In this document: positions 1 through 8,712 of the stretch, piece by piece
How positions within the stretch are numbered: the stretch's first letter is position 1
Layout of the letters: every line of letters starts with the position of its first letter
Assembly (NCBI GenBank): GCA_030831315.1
Contig: JAURLI010000007.1
Span: forward strand, 1 to 64,000
Length of the DNA stretch: 64,000 bases
Source of the DNA: Alphaproteobacteria bacterium
GTDB lineage: Bacteria; Pseudomonadota; Alphaproteobacteria; SMXQ01
Reading direction: 5' to 3'
Notes under the pieces: model-generated
The model's input: the letters and a program-made list of their open reading frames with translations, nothing else
Databases searched by the model: none
What the model was told of the DNA's origin: nothing
Translations under genes and position numbers: made by a program

Positions 1-378
1 CCGGAAATCGACAGCGATCACAGGACCATCGTCAAACTGATGAAATTGGTCGAGGATTCTGTCGCCGCCAATTATTCCTCAGGCACGACCGTTGCCCTGA
101 TCGACCGGCTGTTCGCCTATACCCGGGACCATTTCCGCCGCGAGGAAGAAATGCTCAGGTCGCTCGGCTATGAAGACGTTGATAAACACGTCGGCTACCA
201 CGGCACGCTGATGGACAGCGCCGAGGAAATCAAGGAAGCCTGCATGAAGGCGTCCAGCCCAGATGATTTTCAGGAATGCTGCGACGAACTGATGCGATTC
301 CTGATCGACGACGTCGTGCGCGGCGACCTGAAGCTGAAGTCATTCCTGCAATACAGCGGCATGACGGTCACGCCCTGA
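1..378 (+). CDS. Bacteriohemerythrin-like oxygen-binding protein (5' truncated)
   Basis: The reading frame is open from the first base, so the N-terminus lies outside the window and 125 residues remain. Hemerythrins are four-helix bundles that bind O2 at a di-iron site made of five His, one Glu and one Asp. The ligand pattern is visible: SDH near the left edge, then DHFRREEEML, then DKHVGYHGTLMD, and an Asp in a late FLIDDVV segment. No membrane or signalling domain remains in the visible part; the missing part could hold one. The next gene is convergent and 8 bp away. Family assignment is firm; oxygen sensing versus storage or delivery cannot be told from the sequence. Confidence 0.85.
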   Translation, partial: PEIDSDHRTIVKLMKLVEDSVAANYSSGTTVALIDRLFAYTRDHFRREEEMLRSLGYEDVDKHVGYHGTLMDSAEEIKEACMKASSPDDFQECCDELMRFLIDDVVRGDLKLKSFLQYSGMTVTP

Positions 379-386
379 GAGCGCGA

Positions 387-911
387 CTAGTACTGCTTGG
401 CCAGCCAGGCGTAATGATCGGCCGAAACCTTGAAGTAGTCGGTTTGCTCCTTGGTCAGATCGCGGAAGTACTTGGCCGGCGATCCCGCCCAGATCTGGCC
501 CTTGGGAATACGCTTGTTCGGCGTCAGCACGGCACCCGCCGCCAGCATCGCGCCTTCTTCCACCACTGAACCATCGAGCGCGATCGAGCCCATGCCGACG
601 AAGGCATTGTTTTCGATGGTGCAGGCATGCAGCAGCGCCTTGTGACCAACGGTGACGTTGTCGCCGATGATCGTCGGAATGCCATGCCAGTGCTCGCCCT
701 TCGCATCGACGTGGATCACGGTGCCGTCCTGGATGTTGGTGCAGGCGCCGATGCGGATGCTGTTGACGTCGCCACGGATGACGACGCCGTACCAGATGCC
801 CGAATCCGGGCCGATCTCGACGTCACCGATGATGACCGCGTTTTCAGCGATGAAGGCAGACGGGTGAATCTTCGGAGTCTTGCCCTGGAACGGGCGGATG
901 AGCGCAGCCAT
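387..911 (-). CDS. Gamma-carbonic anhydrase family protein (left-handed beta-helix)
   Basis: The 174-residue protein is built from hexapeptide repeats (for example IGDVEIGPDSGIWYGVVIRGD and IGDNVTVGHKALLHAC-type turns), the left-handed beta-helix of the gamma-carbonic anhydrase/YrdA/PaaY group. His residues in VIHVD and GHKALLHAC match the metal ligands of the family. A good ribosome site (AAGGAAAG) lies about 8 bases before the ATG. It begins 14 bases after the argC stop and is probably cotranscribed with it. Many YrdA-type members show little carbonic anhydrase activity, so the enzymatic role is inferred from family only. Confidence 0.85.
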   Translation of the reverse strand: MAALIRPFQGKTPKIHPSAFIAENAVIIGDVEIGPDSGIWYGVVIRGDVNSIRIGACTNIQDGTVIHVDAKGEHWHGIPTIIGDNVTVGHKALLHACTIENNAFVGMGSIALDGSVVEEGAMLAAGAVLTPNKRIPKGQIWAGSPAKYFRDLTKEQTDYFKVSADHYAWLAKQY

Positions 912-925
912 TTCGCATACTTTCC

Positions 926-1987
926 TTACGGGAACAGCGGCTCCTGCTGGAGCGCCGTGATCTCCGGCAGGCCGGAGACGAGGTTGAAGTTCTGCACCGC
1001 CTGACCGGCGGCGCCCTTGACCAGATTATCGATGGCACAGACGAGGATCGCCCTGCCCGGAAGCCTGTCGGGGAAGACTCCGATCAGGCAGAAGTTCGAA
1101 CCGCGCACGTGCCGCGTCGCCGGCGCAACCCCCTTGGGCAGCACACGTACGAAATATTCCTCCGCATAGGCCCGCGCGAGCGTCGCGTGAAGGTCATCGG
1201 CTGTCGCCTTGCCTGAGAGCCGGACATAGATCGTTGCCAGGATGCCGCGGTTCATCGGCATCAGGTGCGGCGTGAAATTGACCAGCACGTCGGAACCGGC
1301 GGCATCGGACAACCCCTGCTCGATCTCGGGCGCGTGGCGGTGATTGGCGATGCCGTAGGCGTGAATGCCTTCGGACACCTCGGCGAACAGGTTGGCTTCC
1401 TTTTCCGCCCTGCCCGCTCCCGACACGCCCGACTTTGCATCGATGATGATGTCGTGCTTTTCGATCAGCCCCGCCTTCAAAAGCGGGATGAGCGGCATCA
1501 TGCTCGCCGTCGGATAGCAGCCCGGGCAGGCAACCAGGTTCGTCTTCTTGATCGCTTCGCGCGCGTGCTCGGTCAGGCCGTAAACGGCCCGCTTCTGGTG
1601 CTCGGGCGCGCGGTGTTCATGGCCGTACCATTGCTTGTAGGCATCAAGCGAGCGCAGCCTGAAATCCGCCGAAAGGTCGAGGACCTTCAGGTGCGCGGGC
1701 AGCTTCGCCACCACTTCCTGGGTGGTGCCGTGGGGCAGACCGAGAAAGACCGCCTCGATCCCGGAGAAATCCGTATCGTCGATGGAAGAGAGCACAGGCA
1801 GCGCCACGCCGCCCAGATGCGGGAAGACCTCGGCCATCGGGCGCCCTGCCTTGCGGTCGGCGGTGACGGCCCGGATCTCGACATTGGGATGGCGGGCAAG
1901 CAGCCGCACGAGCTCGGCCCCGGTGTAACCGGAAGCGCCGAGAATGCCGACGGGAATGGTCTTCGTGTTTGCCTTGGTCATAGTCAT
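926..1987 (-). CDS. argC: N-acetyl-gamma-glutamyl-phosphate reductase
   Basis: ArgC reduces N-acetylglutamyl phosphate to the semialdehyde with NADPH, the third step of arginine synthesis. The N-terminal GILGASGYTGAELVRLL is the Rossmann dinucleotide motif and VACPGCYPTA carries the catalytic Cys. The C-terminus (GAAGQAVQNFNLVSGLPE) is typical of the family. The frame runs further upstream, but the ATG chosen here is preceded by GAGAG and gives 353 residues, the normal length; the upstream extension has no homologous character. In many alphaproteobacteria argC lies just downstream of rplM-rpsI, as here, but the strong hairpin between them suggests separate transcription. Confidence 0.95.
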   Translation of the reverse strand: MTMTKANTKTIPVGILGASGYTGAELVRLLARHPNVEIRAVTADRKAGRPMAEVFPHLGGVALPVLSSIDDTDFSGIEAVFLGLPHGTTQEVVAKLPAHLKVLDLSADFRLRSLDAYKQWYGHEHRAPEHQKRAVYGLTEHAREAIKKTNLVACPGCYPTASMMPLIPLLKAGLIEKHDIIIDAKSGVSGAGRAEKEANLFAEVSEGIHAYGIANHRHAPEIEQGLSDAAGSDVLVNFTPHLMPMNRGILATIYVRLSGKATADDLHATLARAYAEEYFVRVLPKGVAPATRHVRGSNFCLIGVFPDRLPGRAILVCAIDNLVKGAAGQAVQNFNLVSGLPEITALQQEPLFP

Positions 1988-2073
1988 GATCTTGCTCTCA
2001 ATTCGCGGCTCACAATACAGGACGGAACGGCAGCGGGCCAAGCCCGCAAAGAAAACACGCCAGGCGCGCAAAG

Positions 2074-2105
2074 AAAAAGGGCGTCCCCGCGGGGACGCCC
2101 TTTTG
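2074..2105 (-). terminator. Rho-independent terminator of rplM-rpsI
   Basis: A perfect inverted repeat, AAAAGGGCGTCCCC then GC then its complement, is flanked by an A run on one side and a T run on the other. Read on the minus strand it is a 14-bp stem followed by five T, 21 bases past the rpsI stop. It is symmetrical enough to act in either direction. Confidence 0.85.
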
Positions 2106-2125
2106 AGAAGCGATATTCCCTGCGG

Positions 2126-2620
2126 CTAGCGCTTGGAGAACTGGTGGCTTCGGCGCGCCTTGTGGCGGCCGTACTTCTTGCGTTCGACCACGCGCGAGTC
2201 GCGGGTCAGGAAGCCCACGGCCTTGAGCGGCTTGCGCAGCTCCGGCTCAAAAAGCGTCAACGCCTTGGAAATGCCGTGGCGCACCGCACCCGCCTGGCCC
2301 GAAAGGCCACCGCCGGTCACCGTGCATTCCACATCGAACTGATTGACGCGGTTGGAAACGAGGAACGGCTGGTTGATCAGCATGCGCAGCACCGGACGGG
2401 CGAAGTAGACCTCCGATGTACGGCCGTTGATGGTGATCTTGCCCGCACCGCGCTTGACCCAGACGCGGGCGACCGCGTTCTTGCGCTTACCGGTCGCATA
2501 GGAGCGGCCCTGTGCATCGATCTTCGGTTCCGGCAGCGGAGCAACTTCGGCCACGGGGGTGACGCCGGTCGCAGCGCCGAGATCCGCGAGATCGCCGATG
2601 GTCTGATTCTGGTCAGCCAT
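2126..2620 (-). CDS. rpsI: 30S ribosomal protein S9
   Basis: S9 binds the 3' major domain of 16S rRNA and its C-terminal tail reaches the P-site tRNA. The frame encodes the family core ([44 protein letters not shown]) and ends in [16 protein letters not shown], the basic tail. At 164 residues it is longer than the E. coli protein (130) because of an N-terminal extension of about 35 residues, [15 protein letters not shown] onwards, which is common in alphaproteobacteria. Its ATG follows the rplM stop by one base with GAGGAG inside the end of rplM, so the two genes are translationally coupled. Confidence 0.97.
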   Translation of the reverse strand: MADQNQTIGDLADLGAATGVTPVAEVAPLPEPKIDAQGRSYATGKRKNAVARVWVKRGAGKITINGRTSEVYFARPVLRMLINQPFLVSNRVNQFDVECTVTGGGLSGQAGAVRHGISKALTLFEPELRKPLKAVGFLTRDSRVVERKKYGRHKARRSHQFSKR

Positions 2621-2621
2621 G

Positions 2622-3086
2622 TTACTGGCTCCTCTTGTTCTTGCGGTTCAGCGCGCCGACGTCGAGAACGGTCGGGGACTGGCCTTCATGCGGGTGGCTG
2701 GGGCCGGCATAGACGCGCAGGTTGCGCATCAGCTCGCGGGCGAGCGGGCCGCGCTTGATCATGCGCTGGACGGCCAGCGTGATCACGCGTTCCGGGTGCG
2801 CACCCGTCAGCACCTTTTCCGGGGAGGTTTCCTTGATGCCGCCCGGATGGCCGCTGTAGTGGTAATAGCGCTTGTCCTTGCGCTTGTTACCCGTGAGGTG
2901 GACCTTCTCCGCATTGACGACAATGATGTTGTCGCCGCAGTCCATGTGCGGGGTGAAGGTCGCCTTGTGCTTGCCGCGCAGGCGAGTGGCGATGATGGCG
3001 GCGAGACGCCCCAGCACCAGGCCGTCGGCATCGATGAGAATCCACTTCTTCTCGATATCCTTCGGCGTTGCGATATAGGTTTTCAT
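2622..3086 (-). CDS. rplM: 50S ribosomal protein L13
   Basis: L13 is an early-assembling large-subunit protein. The sequence [20 protein letters not shown] and the segments [18 protein letters not shown] and [13 protein letters not shown] are diagnostic. Two ATG codons stand in tandem; the second is 7 bases after AAGGA and matches the usual MKTY start, giving 154 residues. It heads the rplM-rpsI operon and has its own promoter upstream. The leader before it is GC-rich with several possible stems, but I see no known L13 leader motif. Confidence 0.97.
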   Translation of the reverse strand: MKTYIATPKDIEKKWILIDADGLVLGRLAAIIATRLRGKHKATFTPHMDCGDNIIVVNAEKVHLTGNKRKDKRYYHYSGHPGGIKETSPEKVLTGAHPERVITLAVQRMIKRGPLARELMRNLRVYAGPSHPHEGQSPTVLDVGALNRKNKRSQ

Positions 3087-3152
3087 CATTCGATCCTTTT
3101 CGGGACGGGCGGCGCAAGAAAGGCGGCGCCCCGCCCTTTCGACAGGGCGCGG

Positions 3153-3180
3153 AGTATGCCACGGGTTTTTCCCATGTCAA
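3153..3180 (-). promoter_or_regulatory. Probable sigma-70 promoter of rplM-rpsI
   Basis: On the minus strand a perfect -35 box TTGACA is followed after 16 bases by CATACT, a fair -10 box. Transcription would begin about 60 bases before the rplM start codon. Consistent with a strong ribosomal protein promoter; prediction from sequence only. Confidence 0.65.
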
Positions 3181-3215
3181 CGCAGATTTCCGTTTAAAAA
3201 AAGCAGGTTACGGAC

Positions 3216-3233
3216 GCGGTATTATTTTACCGC
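3216..3233. promoter_or_regulatory. Inverted repeat in the rplM/metY intergenic region
   Basis: GCGGTA and TACCGC form perfect 6-bp arms around TTATTT, inside an AT-rich stretch about 120 bases before the metY start. It could be an operator or a short RNA hairpin for metY. No SAM-I or SAM-II riboswitch pattern is recognisable around it. Confidence 0.35.
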
Positions 3234-3355
3234 TATTTATCACCTGGCACCAGTAAGCGCCCGAAATACAAGGACTTCAGTGCTGGGCGATGGACCCCGG
3301 ACCCGGTTTATGGCTTTACTGCCAGCGCCATTCGAGACGCCAGGGGCCATCCGCC

Positions 3356-4651
3356 ATGACAAAAAAAGAACCGCCCTCCCCGGCCATGCGGGGACTTTCG
3401 ACCCGCGCCGTTCACGCCGGCACCGCGCCCGATCCCGCGACCGGGGCCCGGATCACGCCGGTCTACCAGACCGCTTCCTACGTTTTCGAGGACACCGAGC
3501 ACGCCGCCCGCCTGTTCAACCTCGACGAATTCGGCCAGATCTATTCTCGCATCACCAATCCGACCGTCGCTGCCCTTGAAGGCAAGATGGCAGCGCTCGA
3601 CGGCGGCGCCGGGGCCACCGCCTGTGCGTCCGGCCATGCGGCACAGTTCGTGTCGCTCCTGCCCCTGATGAACGAAGGCGACGAAATCGTCGCCTCGCGC
3701 CATCTCTACGGCGGCACCATCACCCAGATGTCACAATCCTTCGCCCGTTTCGGCTGGCGCGTCAGTTTCGTCGATGCGCGCGACGCGGGCGCCGTTGCGG
3801 GCGCGATTACCGAGCGCACCCGCGCCGTCTTCACCGAAAGCCTGTCTAATCCGGGCGGCATCGTCATCGACATCGAAAAGCTGGCGAAGGCGGCGCTTGA
3901 CGCGAAAGTACCGCTGATCGTCGACAACACGCTTGCCACCCCCGCCCTGCTGCGCCCCTTCGAATGGGGGGCCGACATCGCCGTCTATTCGACGACCAAG
4001 TTCATCGGCGGGCATGGCAACGCCATCGGCGGCGTCATCGTCGATTCGGGAAGGTTCGACTGGGACGACCGCTACCCCGCCCTGACGAAACCGTCCGCCG
4101 CCTATCACGGCACCGTCTTCACGGAAAAATTCGGCAAGCTCGGTTACACCGTCTGGTGCCATGCCGTGGGCCTGCGCGACTTCGGCCCTGCCATGGCGCC
4201 GATGAACGCCTTCCTGACCCTGACCGGTTGCGAAACGCTCTGCCTGCGCATGGAACGCGCGTCGCGTAATGCGGCCGGGCTCGCATCGTGGCTCCAGTCC
4301 CGCGACGACGTCGCCTGGGTTTCGCACCCATCGTTGCCGTCGAGCCCTTCGGTGGAACTCGCGCGCAAATACCTGCCACGCGGCACAGGCGCGGTTTTCA
4401 CCTTCGGCCTCAAGGGCGGGTTCGAGGCGGGCAAGCGGCTGGTGGAATCCTGCCGCCTGTTTTCCCATCTCGCCAATGTCGGCGACACACGCTCGCTGAT
4501 CATTCATCCGGCATCGACCACCCACCGTCAGCTTTCGGCGGAAGACCGCGCGGCAGCAGGTGCGGGCGACGATGTCATCCGCATTTCGGCCGGCATAGAA
4601 GACATCGAGGACCTGATCGCCGATCTCGATCAGGCCCTCTCCTCACGCTGA
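3356..4651 (+). CDS. metY: O-acetylhomoserine aminocarboxypropyltransferase (sulfhydrylase), PLP-dependent
   Basis: A Cys/Met-metabolism PLP enzyme of 431 residues. The long insert RLFNLDEFGQIYSRITNPT and the segment HLYGGTITQMSQSFARFGW are typical of the MetY group, which makes homocysteine from O-acetylhomoserine and sulfide. The cofactor Lys is K215 in YSTTKFIGGHG, and IVDNTLATP holds the Asp that contacts the PLP ring nitrogen. The ATG used is preceded by AGGGG; the frame extends upstream without conserved sequence. It stands alone between the divergent rplM and a convergent reductase gene. MetZ-type use of O-succinylhomoserine cannot be excluded. Confidence 0.9.
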   Translation: MTKKEPPSPAMRGLSTRAVHAGTAPDPATGARITPVYQTASYVFEDTEHAARLFNLDEFGQIYSRITNPTVAALEGKMAALDGGAGATACASGHAAQFVSLLPLMNEGDEIVASRHLYGGTITQMSQSFARFGWRVSFVDARDAGAVAGAITERTRAVFTESLSNPGGIVIDIEKLAKAALDAKVPLIVDNTLATPALLRPFEWGADIAVYSTTKFIGGHGNAIGGVIVDSGRFDWDDRYPALTKPSAAYHGTVFTEKFGKLGYTVWCHAVGLRDFGPAMAPMNAFLTLTGCETLCLRMERASRNAAGLASWLQSRDDVAWVSHPSLPSSPSVELARKYLPRGTGAVFTFGLKGGFEAGKRLVESCRLFSHLANVGDTRSLIIHPASTTHRQLSAEDRAAAGAGDDVIRISAGIEDIEDLIADLDQALSSR

Positions 4652-4658
4652 ACAGCGA

Positions 4659-5597
4659 CTAGAGCGTCTTCCAGAACGCCAGCATCCTCTCGCGCGTCTT
4701 GGCATCGGGCATCGGCCCCATCGCCGCGCCGAGGTTGTCCGTCATGTACTGCGGCTTGTCGGTGCCGGGGATGGCACAGGTCACGGCGGGATGGCTGACG
4801 ACGAACTTCAGGAAGAACTGCGCCCACGACCTGATGCCGAATTCGGCCGCCCATTCGGGCACCTTCTTGCCTTTGACCTTGCGGAAGGTGCCGGCAAGCG
4901 CGAAGGGCCGGTTGATCAGCACCGCCATGCCGCGCTCCTGCGCGGTCGGCAGGATACGCTGGTCGGATTCCGGCTGCATCAGCGAATAGTTGATCTGCAT
5001 GAAGTCGAGCTTTTCCTTCTTCAACAAATCTACGTAACGGTCATAGTCACGCCGGAACGAGGTGGTGACGCCGACGTAACGCACCTTGCCCTCGTCCTTG
5101 AGACGCCGAATCGTCCGGATATGCGTGTCGAAGTCTTTCATGTTGTGGACCTGCAACAGATCGAAGCGGTCGGTGTTCCACTCCTTCAGGGCGGCGTTGA
5201 CCTGGGCAATGCCTTCCTGCTCGCCCTCGGTCGAAATCTTGGTCGCATAGAACACCTTGTCGCGCGCGCCGAGCTCGTTGACGAAGCGCCCCACCACGGC
5301 TTGCGCGTTACCGTAGGTCGGCGAGCAGTCGATGATCTTGCCGCCCTGCTCGATGAAGGTTTTCACCGTCGCCTTCAGTTCGGGCAGCTTTGGATCGTTC
5401 GCTTCCACGTCATAGACGCGCGCGGTGCCGAGACCGATGATCGGCAGCTTCTCGCCGCTCGACGGGATGGCGCGCTCGATCAGCGCCGCCGCACGGGCGC
5501 CGCGCGGGGCAACCGTCAGGCCAAGGGCGCCGCCGAAGGCCGCCGTCGCGCCCAGCGCGGCCGCGCCGGTGAGGAACTGCTTGCGGGAAATATCCAT
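4659..5597 (-). CDS. Tat-exported aldo/keto reductase
   Basis: A 312-residue aldo/keto reductase with the tetrad D90, Y95 (IIDCSPTYG), K120 (YATKIS) and H151 (LLQVHN). The N-terminus SRKQFLTGAAALG followed by a hydrophobic stretch and ARAA resembles a Tat signal (an RK variant of the twin-arginine motif), so it probably acts in the periplasm with a pre-bound cofactor. GGAG lies 8 bases before the chosen ATG; another ATG is 12 bases upstream. It is clearly paralogous to the second reductase near 14.6 kb, sharing QVHN, the NRPF segment and AIPGTxxPxYMxDNLGA. The substrate is unknown. Confidence 0.85.
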   Translation of the reverse strand: MDISRKQFLTGAAALGATAAFGGALGLTVAPRGARAAALIERAIPSSGEKLPIIGLGTARVYDVEANDPKLPELKATVKTFIEQGGKIIDCSPTYGNAQAVVGRFVNELGARDKVFYATKISTEGEQEGIAQVNAALKEWNTDRFDLLQVHNMKDFDTHIRTIRRLKDEGKVRYVGVTTSFRRDYDRYVDLLKKEKLDFMQINYSLMQPESDQRILPTAQERGMAVLINRPFALAGTFRKVKGKKVPEWAAEFGIRSWAQFFLKFVVSHPAVTCAIPGTDKPQYMTDNLGAAMGPMPDAKTRERMLAFWKTL

Positions 5598-5611
5598 GTG
5601 TTTCTCCATCG

Positions 5612-6901
5612 TTATTGGCTTCCCAGTTCGCGGGCGCGGCGTTCCTGCCGCTTGCCCAGAACCAGGCAAAGTCCGATCCAGATTGCGGCCACCGGCACGG
5701 TGAGCCAGGCGATCGCCGTAAGCTCGAGGCCCGCACCGCGCAGGCCCGCGAAGGTCCAGCCGCTTGCGGCATCGCCGCCGCGGAAGACCACGGTGTCCAT
5801 GAAGTTCTTCGCCTTGTATTTGTCCTCGCGCGGGATCACCGTGAACAGGATTTCACGCGCGGGATTGGTGATGGCGAAATCGGCGGCGCGCCGTATCGCC
5901 TGAAACGCAATGACGACGCCGAGCACCGGCGCTACCGCAAGGGCAAGAAATCCGACCAGCGTGACCAGCGGCATGAAGGCAAGCGCCGGCGCCACTCCGA
6001 AGCGCGTGATCAGGCGGCCCGTCGCGCTGACCTGAACGAGCAACGTCGCAAGCCCGACCGCAAGATCGATCAGCGCGAACACCCGTGTACGCTCGCCGGG
6101 ATCGGTGAAGGCCTTGGACACCACTTCCGCCTGCTGGAAATAAAGGAAGGTCGCCGTCGTCGTCAGCAGGACGATATGGCCGCAGATCATCAGCAGGTAC
6201 GGCGAGCGGATGACATGAACCAGCCCCGCCCACATGCCGCCGCCCACCGCGCTGTCGTTGTTGAGCCGCGCCGCCGCTTCCGTTCCGCCTGCGTCGGCCG
6301 TGCGCAGCAAGCCGCCCACGCATTGCGCCGCCCCTTCCAGCAGCACCGCCGAAATCAGCAGCAGGTTGACCGGCCCGAGCGGCACCGCCAGCGCCGCCGT
6401 GACCGTGGGACCAAGCAAGGCCCCGGTGGTGCCGCCCGCAGCGATGAAGCCGAACAGGCGCTTGCCCTGCTCGCTGGTGAACAGGTCCGCCATGAAGGAC
6501 CAGAACACCGTCACCACGAACAGGTTGAACACCGATACCCAGACGAAAAACACCCGCGCCACCCAGGGCGACGATCCGGTGAACTTGAGCGCGAGAAAAA
6601 AGATCAGGATGTTGATGATGAAGAAACGATAGACCCACGGCACGAAACGGCGGCGCGGAATGCGCGCGACCAGCATGCCGAAAACGGGAACGGCAGCCAG
6701 CATGACCACGAAGGTCGCCGAGAACATCCATTGCAGGTTACGCACGCCGCCCGCGACGCCCATCTCGTCGCGCAGGGGGCGCAGGATGTAATAGCTCGCC
6801 AGCAGGCAGAAGAAATAGGCGAATGCCCAGAGCATCGCGCGCACCTCTTCCGGGCGCACGTTCACGATCCGCGCGAGCGAGCTCAAAATGAATCCGGAAA
6901 T
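5612..6901 (-). CDS. Membrane transporter of the NTP/NDP-exchange (NTT)-like MFS group, probable ATT start
   Basis: About 429 residues with some twelve hydrophobic segments. The motif ASYYILRPLRDEMG and the following WMFSATF, FFVWVSVFNLFVVTVFWSF and KRLFGFIAAGGTTGALLG segments match the NTT-like/MFS carriers widespread in free-living bacteria; these are distant relatives of the ATP/ADP translocases, and their substrate is generally unproven. The frame has no ATG until residue M23 of this call. GGAGG lies exactly 6 bases before an ATT codon that gives a family-like N-terminus (ISGFILSSLARIVNVRPEEV), so an ATT start is proposed. A TTG 36 bases upstream or one 15 bases downstream are alternatives. 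Its stop is 14 bases before the reductase start, suggesting one transcript. Confidence 0.75.
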   Translation of the reverse strand: MSGFILSSLARIVNVRPEEVRAMLWAFAYFFCLLASYYILRPLRDEMGVAGGVRNLQWMFSATFVVMLAAVPVFGMLVARIPRRRFVPWVYRFFIINILIFFLALKFTGSSPWVARVFFVWVSVFNLFVVTVFWSFMADLFTSEQGKRLFGFIAAGGTTGALLGPTVTAALAVPLGPVNLLLISAVLLEGAAQCVGGLLRTADAGGTEAAARLNNDSAVGGGMWAGLVHVIRSPYLLMICGHIVLLTTTATFLYFQQAEVVSKAFTDPGERTRVFALIDLAVGLATLLVQVSATGRLITRFGVAPALAFMPLVTLVGFLALAVAPVLGVVIAFQAIRRAADFAITNPAREILFTVIPREDKYKAKNFMDTVVFRGGDAASGWTFAGLRGAGLELTAIAWLTVPVAAIWIGLCLVLGKRQERRARELGSQ

Positions 6902-7012
6902 GGGCGTCCTCCTAGGCGGGCCGTTTTGCAGCCGCAAACGTCAACGGAACGACCGGTTCTGCCCGGGTTTTGCAATTGGCGCCGATGGCCCCAGCGCGCG
7001 ATTACTCTAGCG

Positions 7013-8215
7013 TTATCGCGCGGCACCCGCCACCGGCGCCTCGGCGCGGGATTCGCCGGGCAGCGCCAGGATGGCGACCACCACCACCGCCGCACTCGCG
7101 CAGAGAAGCGCGAACAGCCAGAAAAATCCACCCGTCGCCCCCTGTATCCAGGCCACGAGCTGCACCGCCACCGGGGTCACGCCCAGCGACAGCACGAACT
7201 TCGCCCCGAAGGCAGACGACCGCCAGCGCGACGGCGTGTAGCGCGCCATCAGGAAGTTTTCAGCGGGCAGCGAGCCGGTGTTGAGAACCACCGACAACAT
7301 GACGGCGACCACGAAGGGCACGCCCGCCGCCGCAGCCGTGGCAAACAGCAGCGGCACCTGAAGGATATAGGTCCAAAGATACACCCACTTGAGCGGGTAA
7401 CGGTCCACCAGCCAACCGCCCGCCACCTGAAGAAGACCCGCGACAAGGTAGATCACCGTGAACAAAGTGCCGGCGCCGAGCGTTCCGGAACTTGCGACAT
7501 GGGCGACCCTCTCGGCCAGCGCCTTGGGCAGGGCGACTTGCGTTGCCTGATAGATCAGCCCGCCAAGGAACACGGTGAGCGAGAGCACGAAAAAAGCGCG
7601 CATCATGTCGCCGCGGCTCGGCTCGCCATGCGGCGCGCGGTCGACACTGCTGTCGGCCACCCAACCCATGACCATGCAGAAAACGAGCGCGAGGCCGGTC
7701 GCGAACGCGATCGCGCCGGGAACGATGAAGGCCGCGCGCCAGCTCACGAAATCGACAAGACCCGCCGCCACCATGCCGGCCAGCGCCACGCCCGCCGAAC
7801 CGAAGACCCCGAAGATGCCGAGCGCCATGCCCCGATTGACGGCGGTGCGCACCAGCCAGGCCATGCCCACGGGGTGGTAGATCGCGGCGAAGGCGCCAAG
7901 ACCGGCGAGAGCGACGGCCAGCGACACCGGCCCCTCGGCAAACCCGCAGGCAATGGTCGAAAGCCCGGCGCCAATGAAGAACACCACCATCATGCCCGGC
8001 GCCGACCAGCGATCGCCGAGGATCCCCGCAAGGGGCGCGAAGGCGCCAACCAGGAACGCGCCCGCGGTCCACAGGCTGATCAACTCGGCATAGGGCAACC
8101 GCCATTCGCGCTCGAGCGCCAGCACGACGGTCAGGAACAGCGCCACCAGCAAATGCATATAGGCATGGCCGATCAGCGAGAACGCCTGGGCAATGCGCGC
8201 GGAAGTCGTGGTCAT
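7013..8215 (-). CDS. MFS transporter
   Basis: A 400-residue integral membrane protein with about twelve hydrophobic helices and the MFS arrangement (GAFAPLAGILGDRWSAPG loop between helices 2 and 3, a hydrophilic central loop around DSSVDRAPHGEPS, then the second half). The sequence AIYHPVGMAWLVRTAVNRG resembles the fosmidomycin-resistance/Fsr-like branch of the superfamily, but I cannot name the substrate. The ATG chosen starts just before the first helix; the frame continues upstream without supporting features. It is followed about 110 bases later by the NTT-like gene in the same direction. Confidence 0.8.
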   Translation of the reverse strand: MTTTSARIAQAFSLIGHAYMHLLVALFLTVVLALEREWRLPYAELISLWTAGAFLVGAFAPLAGILGDRWSAPGMMVVFFIGAGLSTIACGFAEGPVSLAVALAGLGAFAAIYHPVGMAWLVRTAVNRGMALGIFGVFGSAGVALAGMVAAGLVDFVSWRAAFIVPGAIAFATGLALVFCMVMGWVADSSVDRAPHGEPSRGDMMRAFFVLSLTVFLGGLIYQATQVALPKALAERVAHVASSGTLGAGTLFTVIYLVAGLLQVAGGWLVDRYPLKWVYLWTYILQVPLLFATAAAAGVPFVVAVMLSVVLNTGSLPAENFLMARYTPSRWRSSAFGAKFVLSLGVTPVAVQLVAWIQGATGGFFWLFALLCASAAVVVVAILALPGESRAEAPVAGAAR

Positions 8216-8542
8216 GGAAATTCCGATCTGGGCCGGAAAACCTTCCGGAATTAAGGCGGTTATAGGACCTGGAAAGCCCATCCGACAAGGGCCAGGGCCA
8301 TGTGCAAACCTTCAGGCACCTAATAACCCTTTCTAAATCAAGGAATTTATATTTTTGGCGAAACGACTTGAAATATCACATTTTAACCATATTTTTGCCT
8401 ATATCGCATTGCATAAATACAGATAGATGAAAAGGCTTGTGAGTAACCGCACATGATGGTTGGACCCTTGAGCAGCTTCCCCGAAGCGCCCCCCCCCGCG
8501 TTGCCTTGCGCGAAGCCCGGCCCGGAGCTGCGGAGCTTAGTC
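8216..8542. other. AT-rich intergenic region with a C9 tract
   Basis: No gene is supported here. The part around 8320-8430 is far more AT-rich than the surroundings and probably holds the divergent promoters of the MFS gene and the small gene to the right. A run of nine C occurs at 8489-8497. I see no convincing terminator, repeat or RNA structure. Confidence 0.6.
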
Positions 8543-8686
8543 ATGACCGAACCGATCCCCCTGAAGGCGAAACGGCCGCGCGCCAGGCGCACGACCGAGC
8601 CGCAGATCGATATCGAGCGCATCGTCTGGGACCCGGAATACAGGGCCCGCGTACGCGACGACCTGAACAAGCGCGCACGACCCTAG
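8543..8686 (+). CDS. Small conserved hypothetical protein (47 aa)
   Basis: A short basic protein beginning MTEPIPLKAKRPRARRTT and ending IVWDPEYRARVRDDLNKRARP. GGAG stands 8 bases before the ATG. The frame is open further upstream across the poly-C tract, but that part is proline-rich and unlike a protein. The WDPEYRxxVxxxLN pattern looks like a conserved tail of small alphaproteobacterial proteins, but I know no function. It is convergent with cutA. Confidence 0.5.
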   Translation: MTEPIPLKAKRPRARRTTEPQIDIERIVWDPEYRARVRDDLNKRARP

Positions 8687-8712
8687 AGGCATCGCCCGAC
8701 CCGCAAGGCGAG

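Noticed and set aside
3181-3355. Possible SAM riboswitch before the metY-type gene
   Set aside because: Neither the SAM-I junction nor the SAM-II pseudoknot sequence is recognisable; only one small inverted repeat is present.
5615-8254. A very long plus-strand open frame (879 codons) opposite two transporter genes
   Set aside because: The product is Arg/His/Gln-rich low-complexity sequence, a shadow typical of GC-rich DNA; the minus-strand frames encode recognisable membrane proteins.
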